Source: Ophiocordyceps camponoti-saundersi (nom. inval.) (Eukaryota > Ascomycota > Sordariomycetes > Hypocreales > Ophiocordycipitaceae). Taken from it: 64,000 bases of DNA. The position numbers and the translations under genes were made by a program. The notes under the pieces were generated by a model that did no database searches, was not told where the DNA came from, and worked only from the letters and a program-made list of their open reading frames with translations. The stretch lies in NCBI GenBank assembly GCA_003339415.1, contig PDHQ01000010.1, positions 1 to 64,000 on the forward strand, given 5' to 3'. Positions 42,240-53,300 of this stretch are shown here, one piece after another; within the stretch, counting starts at the first letter, position 1; the number at the start of each line of letters is the position of its first letter.

Positions 42240-43888
42240 ATGACCGCCAGGGACCGTGCCGAGGCCTTGGTCCTTCGAGCCGCGCGCCTTCACGGGCTAC
42301 AGATCTCAAAAGATGAGCTGCGACTCGCCCTCGATAGAGCCGACTTCGTCCAGTGGGCAAACAAACATGTCGTGCCCGATAACCTACTGACGGCCGACGA
42401 GCTCGCCATCTACTCGGCTCTAGATTGCAGCGGGCGAGTCGATCAGCTTTCGGCTCAACACGAGCTGGCCCACGTTCAGGCCGTGACGGACGATGATCTG
42501 AGAACCGCTGTTGAGGAGCTGGGCCAATTTACCGAGAAGATTGTCTCTCACACCAAGAAGCTTCGTCTGCAACGCGAAGCCTTGTCACGTCTCGTCACCG
42601 AACCCTCTCAAGAAGCGCTCTCGAGGGAACGGTTGCGTCAGACGAATGCCCAGCGGACACGACTTGCTGCTGATGTGGACGAGCTCTCGACCAATGTGCG
42701 CTTCACGCTCGCCGACATCGAGCAGCATTGTCGTGACGCGTCGCCTCGCACTCGCCAGCTTCTCCTGCAAATTCTTCCGTCTGACGATAAGCTGCTCACC
42801 GGCTTTCAGAAGCTATGCTGTGAACTCGATAAGCCGATGCCGGAGGAGGAGCAGCTGATGGATAGGCTACGTAAGGCGTGCGCGCGGTATGTTTTCTTTC
42901 GCTTCATCATCTGTTCATCCTCTGATCGCTGACGACCGGGACAGCTTGGCCGAAACGACGGTGAAGATTGCCCGAGCCAGACTGGACAGAGTTTACCTCG
43001 ACACTCTCGTCGCAGCTGGACGCTCGAGATCTGCCTCCGATGATGACGTCGCCGCGGTCAAGGAAGAGCTTGAATCGCTCTACTCTGAGATGCTTCCGGT
43101 CGCTCACATGTCGATTGACCGGCAGCATGCCCAGCCTGCGGTGGATGCCATAGCCGCCAAGTCTGGTAGGAAGCTTAATCGCACCACAGAAGCGTTGGAA
43201 TACGTATGTACCTGTCGCACTTGATTCTTCTCATGGTCCTCGCTTTCGCTAAGAGTTTATATCTATGCGTTAGATGAACGGTTGCCTCGATACTCTTGTC
43301 AAGCGAATGGATTGCGTGCGCATGCGCATCGAAGCCGTTCAATCTCTTCAACACGCCGCTGCCGAGATGGGGTCCTTGGCCGAGGATGAGATGGCGATTA
43401 CGGCATCCCCGCCTTCAAAGCCGACGAAGATGGCCGTCTCCCCTTCTCCCATCCGGCCTCGGCCATCGACAAGCCGAGACGAAGCGCCTCTCGACCTCTT
43501 GCTCCAAAATCTCTCACTCCCGGCAGCCAGCAACAGCACCATGAGCGGCAAGCAGCAAAGCAGCCTCCTATCTCGAGCCGTGAGCGAGCGGACGCAGAAG
43601 GCAGCCGAGGTGGCGCGCGGCGCTCAAGAGAGCTTCGAGACGGGCGTCATGGCACAGTTGTCCGACGCCAAGCTGGCCATCCAGCTCCTTCAGGATAGCC
43701 TACTCGCGGACAGCCCGTTCGCCGACGTCAACCTCTCCGATCCCGAGCTCGAGACGTCGATCCTCGTGCTGGATCAGGAGATTGGCAAGGCGGGCGAGAA
43801 GCTTCGGGCGGTCGAGAGGCGGAGGCCCGTTGGTAGGAGCGAGAAGCGGGATGAGATTGTGCGGCGATATGGCACGCCTGGCCTGTAG
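42240..43888 (+). CDS. Coiled-coil protein, possibly augmin subunit HAUS3-like
   Basis: Three exons, 42240-42886, 42945-43203 and 43274-43888 (introns of 58 and 70 bases), encode 506 residues. The protein is mostly charged alpha helix with long heptad-like stretches (for example VEELGQFTEKIVSHTKKLRL and AVKEELESLYSEMLPVAHMS). It has a Ser/Pro-rich break around residues 345-390 (SPPSKPTKMAVSPSPIRPRP). Near the N-terminus, DFVQWANKHVVPDNLLTADE followed by LAIYSALDCSG resembles, from memory, the conserved start of HAUS3, a subunit of the augmin complex that recruits gamma-tubulin to spindle microtubules. That assignment is inference. No signal peptide or membrane segment is present. Confidence 0.6.
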
Positions 43889-45660
43889 GGGTGTTGCCTG
43901 GCTGGCGGCTTGGAGTTGAGGATGTAGTGAGCTTCTGCAGGTTGCGGTAAGGTGAGTTTCCATCCGAATGACAAGCCATCACCCGTCTTTATTCTTTCTC
44001 TGCACTTGTTTAACCAAACTCCGTCTTCACTCACAGTTGATACTGATGTCGAACTCGCAGGGACTTGCTATGCCCTCAGTTTAGCATCAAATTGATAAAC
44101 GCGGACAAGTGAACGATGGCTTGAATAGAGGTGAGAGCTGTCTAGTACAGTCATGATCCCACGGAAAGGTTCTTCATGTCGTCTTTCAGTGGTACGCAAC
44201 AGTTCGTGTTAACATTATTAAATTGTCGTTGCGCGATAGTCATCAACTGTGACATGAGAGCACAACAGTCGTCGACTTCCCACACAACCAGAGTTTCATC
44301 TGTAGTTCACCATCTATTGTCTTCCTCGTCCATCCAGCGTTCAAAGTCTAGAGGAACAAGAGCCGGTTCAAACTTGCCTGGCAGTTAAGGAGACAGCAAG
44401 TAAAGTCTAGACCGTTTCCGCCCACCACAATCACCGTACCCCCCATCCATCCATCATGCTAGTCAGCCATGACAATTCCATCAAGACAGTTTCAAAGACG
44501 CCATCCTACACATGCTAGACAGACGGAATACACAAGACTGTCCTTATAGAGACCGGAACTCGTGCAGCCGGTGACGATCTAAGGCACTGAATGGATCATA
44601 TCATCAACCACGCCGTCAAGGCCATTAGCCAAACCACAACTCAAATCCCATAAAGAGCCAACCCGCATCATAACCAACACCATCAAGACCTAATCTCCCA
44701 GTAAGAAAAAAGCAACCCAAATCACCAAGCCTCAACCCTCAAGCAAAATCCCAACCTCAAAACCTCGATACCTCTAAAGAAACCCCTAAATTCCAGCACC
44801 GCTTTCAAGGACCGTAACTCAGCAACTAATAACCCCACCAATTCATAAAGATAAGCTAAGAAGAAAAGAAAAGAAACGCAACTAGTTAACGGATGGGAAA
44901 GAAAATGAGAGAAAATCGTTGAAATCCGCGTGCTGTGTTGGAATGCGTCTCACTTGTAAAGCCACGAGGATGAAGAGGATCGTAGAGGAAGCTTACCGTT
45001 TGGGGACAAGGGAGGAGGGAGAGGCTATAAGTGAAGAATGGCGACGAGGATGAGACTCGTTCTAGAATGAATCTTGTCATATACGTTCGTATCTCCATCT
45101 TCTTCTCACCATCGCCATCATCACCATCACCATCACCATCACCATCACCATCACCATCACCATATCAATCATCTTCCTCAACCAAGCAAGAAACTACAAA
45201 CCCCATCTCCAAAACTCACAACCCCAAAAGAAACCCATTTCCCCCCAAAAATCAACGCCACCAAAAGACCCAAGAAAGAAAACCCCATAAGACAAGACAG
45301 TACACACAAGATTTCACACCCCCCCATCGCAAAGGCTCGCAACATGTCGCACTTCCTGCGCCACCATGATTTCTTCAGCCAAAAAAAAACCGCCCATTTC
45401 GAATCAGTTCTCTTTTAGCTTGGGAACTTTGATAAGAGAAGCCATTCTTGCTCTCTCTCCTCTTCCTCTCCTTCTTTTCCTCCCTTGATGCCAGACTCTT
45501 GCTCTTTCGTTCTTCTTCTTCTCTCCATCTTCCGCTGGATATATTCTCCTCTTGTTGAGATTTTCCAAGCTCATCATAATCGTCGAGTAATCAATAATCG
45601 AAAAAGAGAAAAGACGAAAGAGAGAAAAAAGAAAAGGATCAAAGGAGGGGATGGGCAAGG
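43889..45660. other. 1.8-kb intergenic region
   Basis: No convincing gene. An A/C-rich stretch (44600-44900) and a CACCAT hexanucleotide tract (about 45107-45164) are the only notable features. Confidence 0.5.
45107..45164 (+). repeat. CACCAT hexanucleotide tract
   Basis: About eight near-perfect repeats of catcac. It lies 0.5 kb upstream of the peroxidase gene in non-coding DNA; the poly-His frame across it has no protein-like flanks. Confidence 0.85.
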
Positions 45661-47125
45661 ATGAGGCTCCTCGCAGGTTGTCTCTTGACGCTCTCTCTCT
45701 CCATCTCCTCAACCAACGCTTGGGACTGGTTTGGCTTGATTCCGGAGAATAATCCACCGGTGAACAAGGTTCTCAAAGCTGGTTTGCCAGATGGTGAGCA
45801 AGTCCCTGCTTCTCTCTTCCTCTCCCTCTGTCCTTCTCCTTCATCAACTGACCCTCTCCCTCCCCCCTTTTCTCCAATAGACTTCGTCAGAGCCTTCGAG
45901 GCCCGACAGCCACAAGACCAACACTTGTGGCAACGCCCACCACAAGGAGCAGGTAAGATACCCTCAAGCCCTCATACCAAAACCCAGGCCGACGAAGCAA
46001 GAAGCCGAAGAAAGAAATAAAGCTGACCCAATGATAAGCTCGAGGCCCCTGTCCAGCCCTCAACACACTAGCAAACCACGGCTACCTCCGAAGAGACGGC
46101 AAAAACATCACCCTCCCCGCCATCATCGACGCCGCCTTCGCCGCCTGGCTCCTCCTCCCGGACATGACGGGCCTCATCACCGCCAGAGGAATCTTCAACA
46201 GCAAGCACAACCTAGACCATCAGTTCAACCTCACGATGCCAGGCCACAAGTCGTGGAAGATGGAGCACGACTGCAGCTTCTCCAGGCTGGACAAAAAGGA
46301 GGGCGACCCCATCCCCTTCAGGGGGAGCGTCTGGATGTCCAGTCTCTTCGATCTCTTCGGGAACTCGGCCTGGAAGCTGTTCACCTTCCAGTCGACCCTC
46401 ATCACCCCGCAGCTACTGGCAAAGGCAAAGGCAGCCCGCGTTCGAAACATGTTCAAGCGTTGCGAATACTCGGGCTTCGCCGCCGCCGAGGGCGCCCTCG
46501 AGATTGGCATGACCATCAGCGCCTTGCAGGAAGACAACAAGGGAGCGGCCAAGCTCAGCTATGTCAGAGGACTGTTTGAGAAGGAGAGGATCATCAGTGA
46601 CGATGATGACAAGGATGTCGAGAAGCAGTTCACCGCAGGAGGCATCACCCAGACACTCAAGTTCGCCCAGGACGCACTGCAGACGAGCCCAACTCTGCAG
46701 AGAACATCGGACGTCGGTATAATCACCACCTCCGACGTGAGTTCCCGCTTCCAAATCCTCTCCTCTTGGATATCACCCGAGTGTTGAGACTGACGACGGG
46801 GCAGGACATCTTGAGAATCATGAAGCCTTCCGACCCGAATCTCTTGATCCAGCTGAGAGGCATCATTGTTGAAGATTTGGGCTATCCGGCTTACATGGTT
46901 GAAACAATCGACAAGCTCATCTTGAGGTCGCCGCCGCCGCCGCCTCCGCCGCCTCCACCACCGCCGCCGCCGGGATTCGGGCCCACAGGATTCGGGCCGC
47001 CGCCAGGATTCGGACAGCCGGGATTCTCTTGGCGGGGCCAAGGCTTTCCACAACAGCAGGGCTTTCAACAGCAAGGCTTCTTCCCTCGAGGCAACCAGCA
47101 AGACGGTCGCCGTCGACGAGTTTAA
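45661..47125 (+). CDS. Secreted family-2 haem peroxidase (chloroperoxidase/HTP type) with proline-rich tail
   Basis: Four exons, 45661-45793, 45881-45952, 46045-46736 and 46805-47125, encode about 405 residues with signal peptide MRLLAGCLLTLSLSISSTNA. The haem-thiolate motif PCPALNTLANHGYLRRDGKN is created across intron 2. The acid-base region is MEHDCSFSRLDKKEGD, where most relatives have Ala at the Cys position. SSLFDLFGNSAWKLFTFQST and KSYVRGLF-like helices follow. Family enzymes use hydrogen peroxide for peroxygenation or halogenation. After the normal end (around IRMKPSDP to DKLILRS) comes an unusual tail: a run of 14 prolines, GFGP-type repeats, then Gln/Gly/Phe-rich and Arg-rich sequence. 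The first two junctions are phase 1 and the third is phase 0. Confidence 0.85.
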
Positions 47126-47298
47126 GCATCTTCTGTGAGTCATTTAGCAAGTCATCTCATTTTCCATGTCTGGGACAGTATAGGATGTCGATCAAAATGT
47201 CAGAAATCCAAAACAATTAGTTTTCATTCTCTTCTCATCCTTCTCCAACCTCCTTCTCCGACTTGTCTCTCCAATTCGTAAAGAGTCCATGCCTCACA

Positions 47299-49767
47299 TC
47301 AAGATCTCAAGTCTGCAAATAGCATCTCCATGATGAACCGGCGTAGGCCGTCCTCCATTTCCAGCGCCTCCACCTGGCTGGCCCGCGCCGACTGGGGGCC
47401 CGAAAGAGCCACCGCTTCAAGATTCTCCTTGAGCCGCGTGGAAACCTCGGCATCGTAAAGAACCGGTTCCATAAGCGCCATCGGGTCGTTGACAGCCAGT
47501 TGCGGATCGCTCCCAAGCCACACTGTTGCCTGGGAGGTTGCCGCCACTTCTCCGAGCTCTACCAGGAGGCCGTTTTCTGCCTTCTTCACAACCGGGTCGA
47601 TTGATTCATCTCCGATGCTAGCCTCTACACTGTCCTTGGCTGCCTTGAAGCCGAGCAGGCGAACCGTCCAAGTCCGGTGCGCCGGCAGGCCGTCTCCCTC
47701 GGTCGGGCCGATGGTGACTGTGCCTTCAGTCTGATTGAAGACGATAGGAGTCTTGATCCAATCTGGCTTGCTGCTCTTTTCCTTGCCCTGGTTCTCCTCC
47801 AGTAGTTCGAAGCGGCCATCGGCGCCAACGACAACGACAACTTCCAGCTTGTCCGGGTTTTCAGCACCGTTGCCTGGCTCAAGCTCGTCATCGAGCGGGA
47901 CGATGGCGCCCTCCCACAAAAACACGGGCATTTTGTCAAGCGCGCGACTGAACCAAAGGGTCCTATCGCCATCGTATACTGCACCGAGGAAGAAGTCTAC
48001 ATATCTCCCAGGGGGGAGCCAGGCGCGTGTTGAGCCGAGGTGAGTCGAATTACGGCTGGTCGGGCTCGTAATCGGGGCCACCAGCATCTCAGACCCGAAG
48101 AAGTACTGGTTCGGAAACATGTAGGCTTCTTCTCTCTCCGGATAGTTCCAGTAAATAGGCTGAACCAGCGGCTCTCCGTTCAATTGATCGGCAGCGCGGG
48201 CATTCATGGTGTGCAGGTAGGGGATCAATCGATGACGCAGTTGCATAAAGGATATGACAACATCGCGCGGTCCCTGACCGGAGCCCGCCGGCAGCTTCCA
48301 CGGCTCCTTGCAAACCCAGCGATTTTTCGTAGAGTGCAGTCGAAAGACGGGAGAAAAGACGCCAAATTGAACCCATCTGGTCGTAAGATGGTCGTCTCGG
48401 CTCCCCAGCATATGGCCTCCAATGTCGTGGCTCCAGTACCCAAAACCGATGTTGCTGGCCGTGGCCGTGAACTCGGGCTGGAAGTTGAGCGATGCCCAAG
48501 AGACGACGGTATCGCCGGAGAAGCCAATCGGATACCGATGAGCCCCAGGACCAGCATAGCGAGAAAGGAGCAGCGGCCTTCCCGAACCGGTCCACTTGGC
48601 GTAATGGAAGTGGTTCAACATTGGCAGGGGATCGATGCCTGGCAACGTCGAATGCGTACCCTGCTGCCAATCCACCCACCAAAAGTCTACGCCGTCGTCG
48701 CGCAGACTCTGGAGCAGAGGATCGAAATAGGCATTGAGAAAGGTTCGGTTAGCGATGTCGAAGGGAATCGTCCTATCGAGAGAGGCATCGATATGCATCT
48801 TCTCGGCCACAGCGCGGTACTGATCCTCGTAAGGCTGGACGCCGTCAGCCGGGTGTTCGTTGAGCGTCACCTTGAGCTTTCGCTGGTGCAGCTTGTCGAT
48901 GAAGGCGGGAGGGTCAGGGAAGAGATGCCGATTCCAGGTGTAACCAGTCCAGCCACTACCGCGATATTTGAGAACGCGCTCGTCCTTGACGAGATGCCAG
49001 TCCATGTCGAGAACGGCGACAGAAAGGGGAATGTGGTACTTCTTGAAGGAATCCATGAGCTCGAGGTAAGAGTCGGCGCTATATTCGTAGTAGCGGCTCC
49101 AGAAATTGCCCAGGGCCCAGCGCGGCAGCAGTGGCTGCGGCCCGGAAATGCTGTAGAGGGCTTGAACGGCCTTGCGATAGTCATGGCCGTAGCAGAAGAG
49201 GTAGCCGTCCTCGCGGCCCGGGCCAGGTCGTCGAGGCGCGACAAAGCCATCATCGGTGAAAAGGAACGAGTCATCGCGGAGGGGGGCAAAGCCAAGACGC
49301 GCGTTGATGCCGGGCTCAAGAGGAATTCTGCCATCGATGTTATCCAGCGTTTTTACCGTGCCGTTCAGATTCTCATGCGTCTCGCCGAATCGCCAAGTAG
49401 TGCCAGTGTAACCGAAGATGACGACGTAGAGGCCGTACGGGGTGAACTCCTTCTTGTCATATGTCAGATGGAAGCGGGCGGTGATGATCTCCAGCTTGTC
49501 AGCCGTCTCATAAACCTGATACTCGGGCACCGCGCGATGGGCGTGACGAGCTGCGGCGAAGAAGCTAGGTCTGTCCTCGAAGACGCCGTCTGGCGCCCAC
49601 TCGTAGCGCAGCAGGCCATCAGTGAGGATGGTGAAGCGGTACTTTTCGCCGGCGACGATTGGCGAAGCGGGAGGAGCCATGGCGGTGTCTGATTCAGCAG
49701 TGGTAGCTGCGAGAGAGCTTCGGTGATGGAGGAAGAGGAGGAGAAAGATGAGGAGAATCCGCGACAT
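47299..49767 (-). CDS. Secreted GH31 glycoside hydrolase (alpha-glucosidase/alpha-xylosidase type)
   Basis: A single exon of about 822 residues begins at the ATG at 49767 with signal peptide MSRILLIFLLLFLHHRSSLA. An in-frame ATG seven codons upstream (49788, MHPRWFA) is an alternative. The much longer open frame to 50001 lacks support. The GH31 barrel shows SVAVLDMDWHL, the nucleophile strand GVDFWWVDWQQGTHS, the acid-base strand YPIGFSGDTVVSW, and FGYWSHDIGGHM. The C-terminal beta domains include RAWLPPGRYVDFF. The WWVDWQQG form of the nucleophile motif differs from the DMNE form of classical alpha-glucosidases and suggests a distinct subgroup. It probably acts on alpha-linked oligosaccharides outside the cell; exact specificity is unknown. 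Confidence 0.9.
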   Translation of the reverse strand: MSRILLIFLLLFLHHRSSLAATTAESDTAMAPPASPIVAGEKYRFTILTDGLLRYEWAPDGVFEDRPSFFAAARHAHRAVPEYQVYETADKLEIITARFHLTYDKKEFTPYGLYVVIFGYTGTTWRFGETHENLNGTVKTLDNIDGRIPLEPGINARLGFAPLRDDSFLFTDDGFVAPRRPGPGREDGYLFCYGHDYRKAVQALYSISGPQPLLPRWALGNFWSRYYEYSADSYLELMDSFKKYHIPLSVAVLDMDWHLVKDERVLKYRGSGWTGYTWNRHLFPDPPAFIDKLHQRKLKVTLNEHPADGVQPYEDQYRAVAEKMHIDASLDRTIPFDIANRTFLNAYFDPLLQSLRDDGVDFWWVDWQQGTHSTLPGIDPLPMLNHFHYAKWTGSGRPLLLSRYAGPGAHRYPIGFSGDTVVSWASLNFQPEFTATASNIGFGYWSHDIGGHMLGSRDDHLTTRWVQFGVFSPVFRLHSTKNRWVCKEPWKLPAGSGQGPRDVVISFMQLRHRLIPYLHTMNARAADQLNGEPLVQPIYWNYPEREEAYMFPNQYFFGSEMLVAPITSPTSRNSTHLGSTRAWLPPGRYVDFFLGAVYDGDRTLWFSRALDKMPVFLWEGAIVPLDDELEPGNGAENPDKLEVVVVVGADGRFELLEENQGKEKSSKPDWIKTPIVFNQTEGTVTIGPTEGDGLPAHRTWTVRLLGFKAAKDSVEASIGDESIDPVVKKAENGLLVELGEVAATSQATVWLGSDPQLAVNDPMALMEPVLYDAEVSTRLKENLEAVALSGPQSARASQVEALEMEDGLRRFIMEMLFADLRS

Positions 49768-50386
49768 GGCGAACCACCTTGGATGCATGCACTTGACACG
49801 GCACGTGCCAGCTTCGGGGTTGGAGAAGGCAGTAGCTACTGCTGCTGCTGTTAAAAGGGAAACCGCAAGCCCGGACGAGGAGAAGGAGCAAGCAAGCAAG
49901 CTACCTACCCGTAAATAGGTACTACGCATGAGGGATACTATTAATACTAACCTACCACTACCAGTAACTCCCCCCCTCTGCCGCCGTTCGTACGTACACA
50001 TCTATGCGCAGATAATTGATTTTTGAGACACTCGCCCCCAAAGGCGCCGGTGAAAGGTAGCCCGTGTCCAATAGGCAATAGCCACTATCCATTCCTGCCG
50101 CCCTTGTGTCGTGTACCATGTATGTATGTATGTACAGCCACGATGACGATGCCGTGTAACTTCGGCACCGAGACCCACTCCCGGAAGTGTGACCCTCGGC
50201 CGTGTCCGGGCGGGTCCGCCTTCTGGCCCGGACCGGTAACACCCTCATATAAGCAGCAGATCACAAACACACCTGTATATGTAGGATTTTATTCACTCTG
50301 CGATGCTACTCAAGAACAAGTCAACTCAGCTAACACACATACACATCAGGCAATATCCCCCGCCCTCTTCCTACCCCGCCCTCTTC
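49768..50386. other. Intergenic region
   Basis: Promoter of the GH31 gene and 3' flank of the giant gene. A duplicated 15-base unit (ccgccctcttcctac) lies at about 50367-50397. No gene. Confidence 0.5.
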
Positions 50387-53300
50387 CTACCCCGCCTCCG
50401 CCTCCCGCCCTCGCTTCGGCCGCGGCGAAAAGTCCTCTTCCTGCAGCACTAAGCCGTTCAGCATCTTCCCCACGTGCGTCTTGTCGATGCATCGGCCGTA
50501 ATAGCGTATGTTCGTCATCAACACCTTCAGAAACTGCACAGGGCTCGTCTCAAAGTTGTGTCTGTACGCATGCACCCGCCGTCTGCCTTCCGGCGGTATG
50601 AAGCCATCTACCCCGGTCCCAACGTCCATGTCCGACCCCCAGTGGAGGCACAAGTAATCCGCGGTGTCGATATATTCCTCATAATTCGAGAAGTAAAGCT
50701 GTCCGGCAAACAGATTCAGCTGTATCACCAGTTTCGGCGGAAGCGGCACTCGAGTCGATCCCCCCGTGACGCGGTAAAGCCGCAGGTTATCTATCGCTTC
50801 GTGGCTCCTGCTCTGCCGCGGCGCATAGATATGCAGCGTCACATACTTCGAAGCCTTGATGAGATCGAATTGTTTCTCTGCCTCGTAAGGACTGATGACG
50901 ATCACTGTAGTCAAATTCGCTTCCGCGTTGTGGCTCGTGAGCACCCATTCGACATTGCGCTGGTACCTGTCTGTCCCAGCTTGACGCGGCCGATCGTCCT
51001 TCAATGTATAGGCGAAGTCCAGGGACACTAAAAGTCCTTGAGGAAACTTGAGACCGTCGAGATGCTTCCTTGCGGAAGTGCTCTCGAGGGACTCGAATGC
51101 AGGGATCACACCAGTTTTTGGCACCTGTCCAGACTCGATGAACTGCTTAATGGGATTGGAAGTTCTGTGCGGAGCTGGCTGGACCGTTTCTGCGTGTTCC
51201 GTCTCGGGCTCTCGCTCGATTTCTGGCTGCAGCTGACGCTCCTGTTCCTCTTCAACCGAGCTGCCTGCGTCATCGCTCCCAAAGCCTTTGCACCGTTCCA
51301 CGATGCGTTCCAGATCGCCGCTATTGCTGGGCAGGTTTGCAATGCTCGGCGGAGAGATGTAACCGGGACGATACTGGCTCTCAAGGCTCTGCATCTCGTC
51401 TTCAAGAAACGCCTCTGCCAGGTTTTGATCCAGGCATAGTCTTCCATTGTATTGGCCTTGTTGCCAGAGAATCTTATGTCGTTCAAATCTCCGTCCCTGA
51501 GATGCCCACATTGCCATCGACAGCCTGATATCGGCCCAAGTCTCTGCAATAGCCCAGTCAAGGATGTGCAAGACGCTTACTGGCTCGTAGGGTCCGATAC
51601 TTTTACGGATGGCCATCTCAACCTCTTTCGGCAGGCAAAACACGACTGTCTGCCCTACGCCGAGCTTTCGCATCCTCATGCAAGCTACAGAATCATACGT
51701 TAGCATCTCTCGGTTTCTCATAAAGGCAATGTAGCATACCTTGCGTGAGCCTGTCCTTGGTCAACTTTGCTCCCAAGGTGACTGCCGCTCTGTGCGATGT
51801 CGGAAGGACCAAGTCCATGCCTCGTGTGTGGGATTGGTCCATGTATATCAAGCAGCGGTCGAGCTGTTTGCGGAATGGCGACGTCTGCAGCGGCTCGACG
51901 CGACCGTCCTCTCGTTCAACAACAATAAGTTCGTCCCCGGCACTGCAGAACACTGCGGCTTCCGTGCTGTCATCCATGAGCTGAAGCCACTCTTCGGCCA
52001 CCTGCTGGTTTGTCATCTCCAAAAACTGGGCGCCGACGTCGAGAATAACCCTGGGAGTGGGCTCCAGCTTCGCTAATTCCTTTAATAGCTCCTTGCCGCC
52101 CGCAAGTCCTGTCCGCAATACCGTGTTCTGATCCGAAAGGAGGTTTTTCAAGATGAGGGCATTCGTGTGTACTTGGCTGTCAAGATCAACCTGCTCCATT
52201 CCGAGTGGGAGCAAGTGTCGAGAGTCAATCGTCCCCGAAAAGGCCGTAGTGGGATTCGCCTTTTGACGACCAATGTCCCAGCCCGAAGCACAAAGTCGTT
52301 TCGGGAAGCTTCTCATCTCTTTGGGAAACACGATGTGGGAAAGGAAGTAATCAGCGGCCGATTTCGAGTATCTCAGCATTGGGAACACCTCCCGAACGCA
52401 TTGATGCTTGTCTCGGAGGTTCAAGCCTTCAAAAACGCGAAAGGACTCCGGCAGGCTTGGACAGTCCGACACCCATTGACTGTACTCATCTCCGGCTATC
52501 GCCTCCGACTTGGACAGCTGATCGAGACTCAACAACAGATCGTCGTCTGGGACGCCGCCGTAGTAGTAGCAAAGGCAGGTGAGAAGAATCTGTATGTCAG
52601 GATTACAGAAGTCGGAGGGTGACGGCCTGTCCTTGGCTCGATACGGCACCGCGAGTCTCGTGCTCGGCTTGCGGTCAGGATCCAACCCAAAATCCACAGT
52701 CCAACGCTTGCGACCAAAGACAAACCAGAGAAGACCCCCGGCCATGAGTCCGCGAAGGAGCAAGAGGCCGTTCTTTGTGGCCTCGGTCCAAAATTTCTCC
52801 TCGACAGATTTGACGACTGACTCCTCCACGGTCTTGCACGTCAAATATTGACAGAATTCTTTTCTGGTCGCTTCCGGCTGATGGCCGATCCTCAAGCCTA
52901 GAATCCCTTGCTGAGAGATGTTCTCAGCAATGCGACGACATAGCACGAGGCTGGCCTTCTCTTCCAGGAAGCGAATGCGTGGAAACCGGCCCCGATGCAT
53001 GTCGTCGACTTCGATTGAGTTGGGCAACTCCCGCTCAACCTCCTTGGCGAACTTACTCACCAGTGCAAGTACTTGTTGACAGATTCCCCATCTATCAGGG
53101 GCAAACTCTACCGGTCGCTGATTGCCAATGGTATAGATGAGCTCAAATTTCGGCGAGAAATTCTCATCACTCTCGTCAATGATATCACGACCGTGCTTGT
53201 CCAGAAAATCGAGAGTTCTACCGAGTATTGAGCCCACTGCCTCGTCCTCTGGATTTCCAGACGTATGCTTGAGGATTGCCATGAGCTGCAAGGAGAGAAT

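Noticed and set aside
45031..45418. Frames with poly-His or Pro-Ser runs
   Set aside because: Produced by the CACCAT tract; no protein-like flanks.
48040..49692. 550-codon plus-strand frame opposite GH31
   Set aside because: Mirror of high third-position GC in the real gene; protein has no recognisable feature.
49768..50001. Longer N-terminus for the GH31 protein from an ATG at 50001
   Set aside because: Adds about 78 non-conserved residues and buries the signal peptide.
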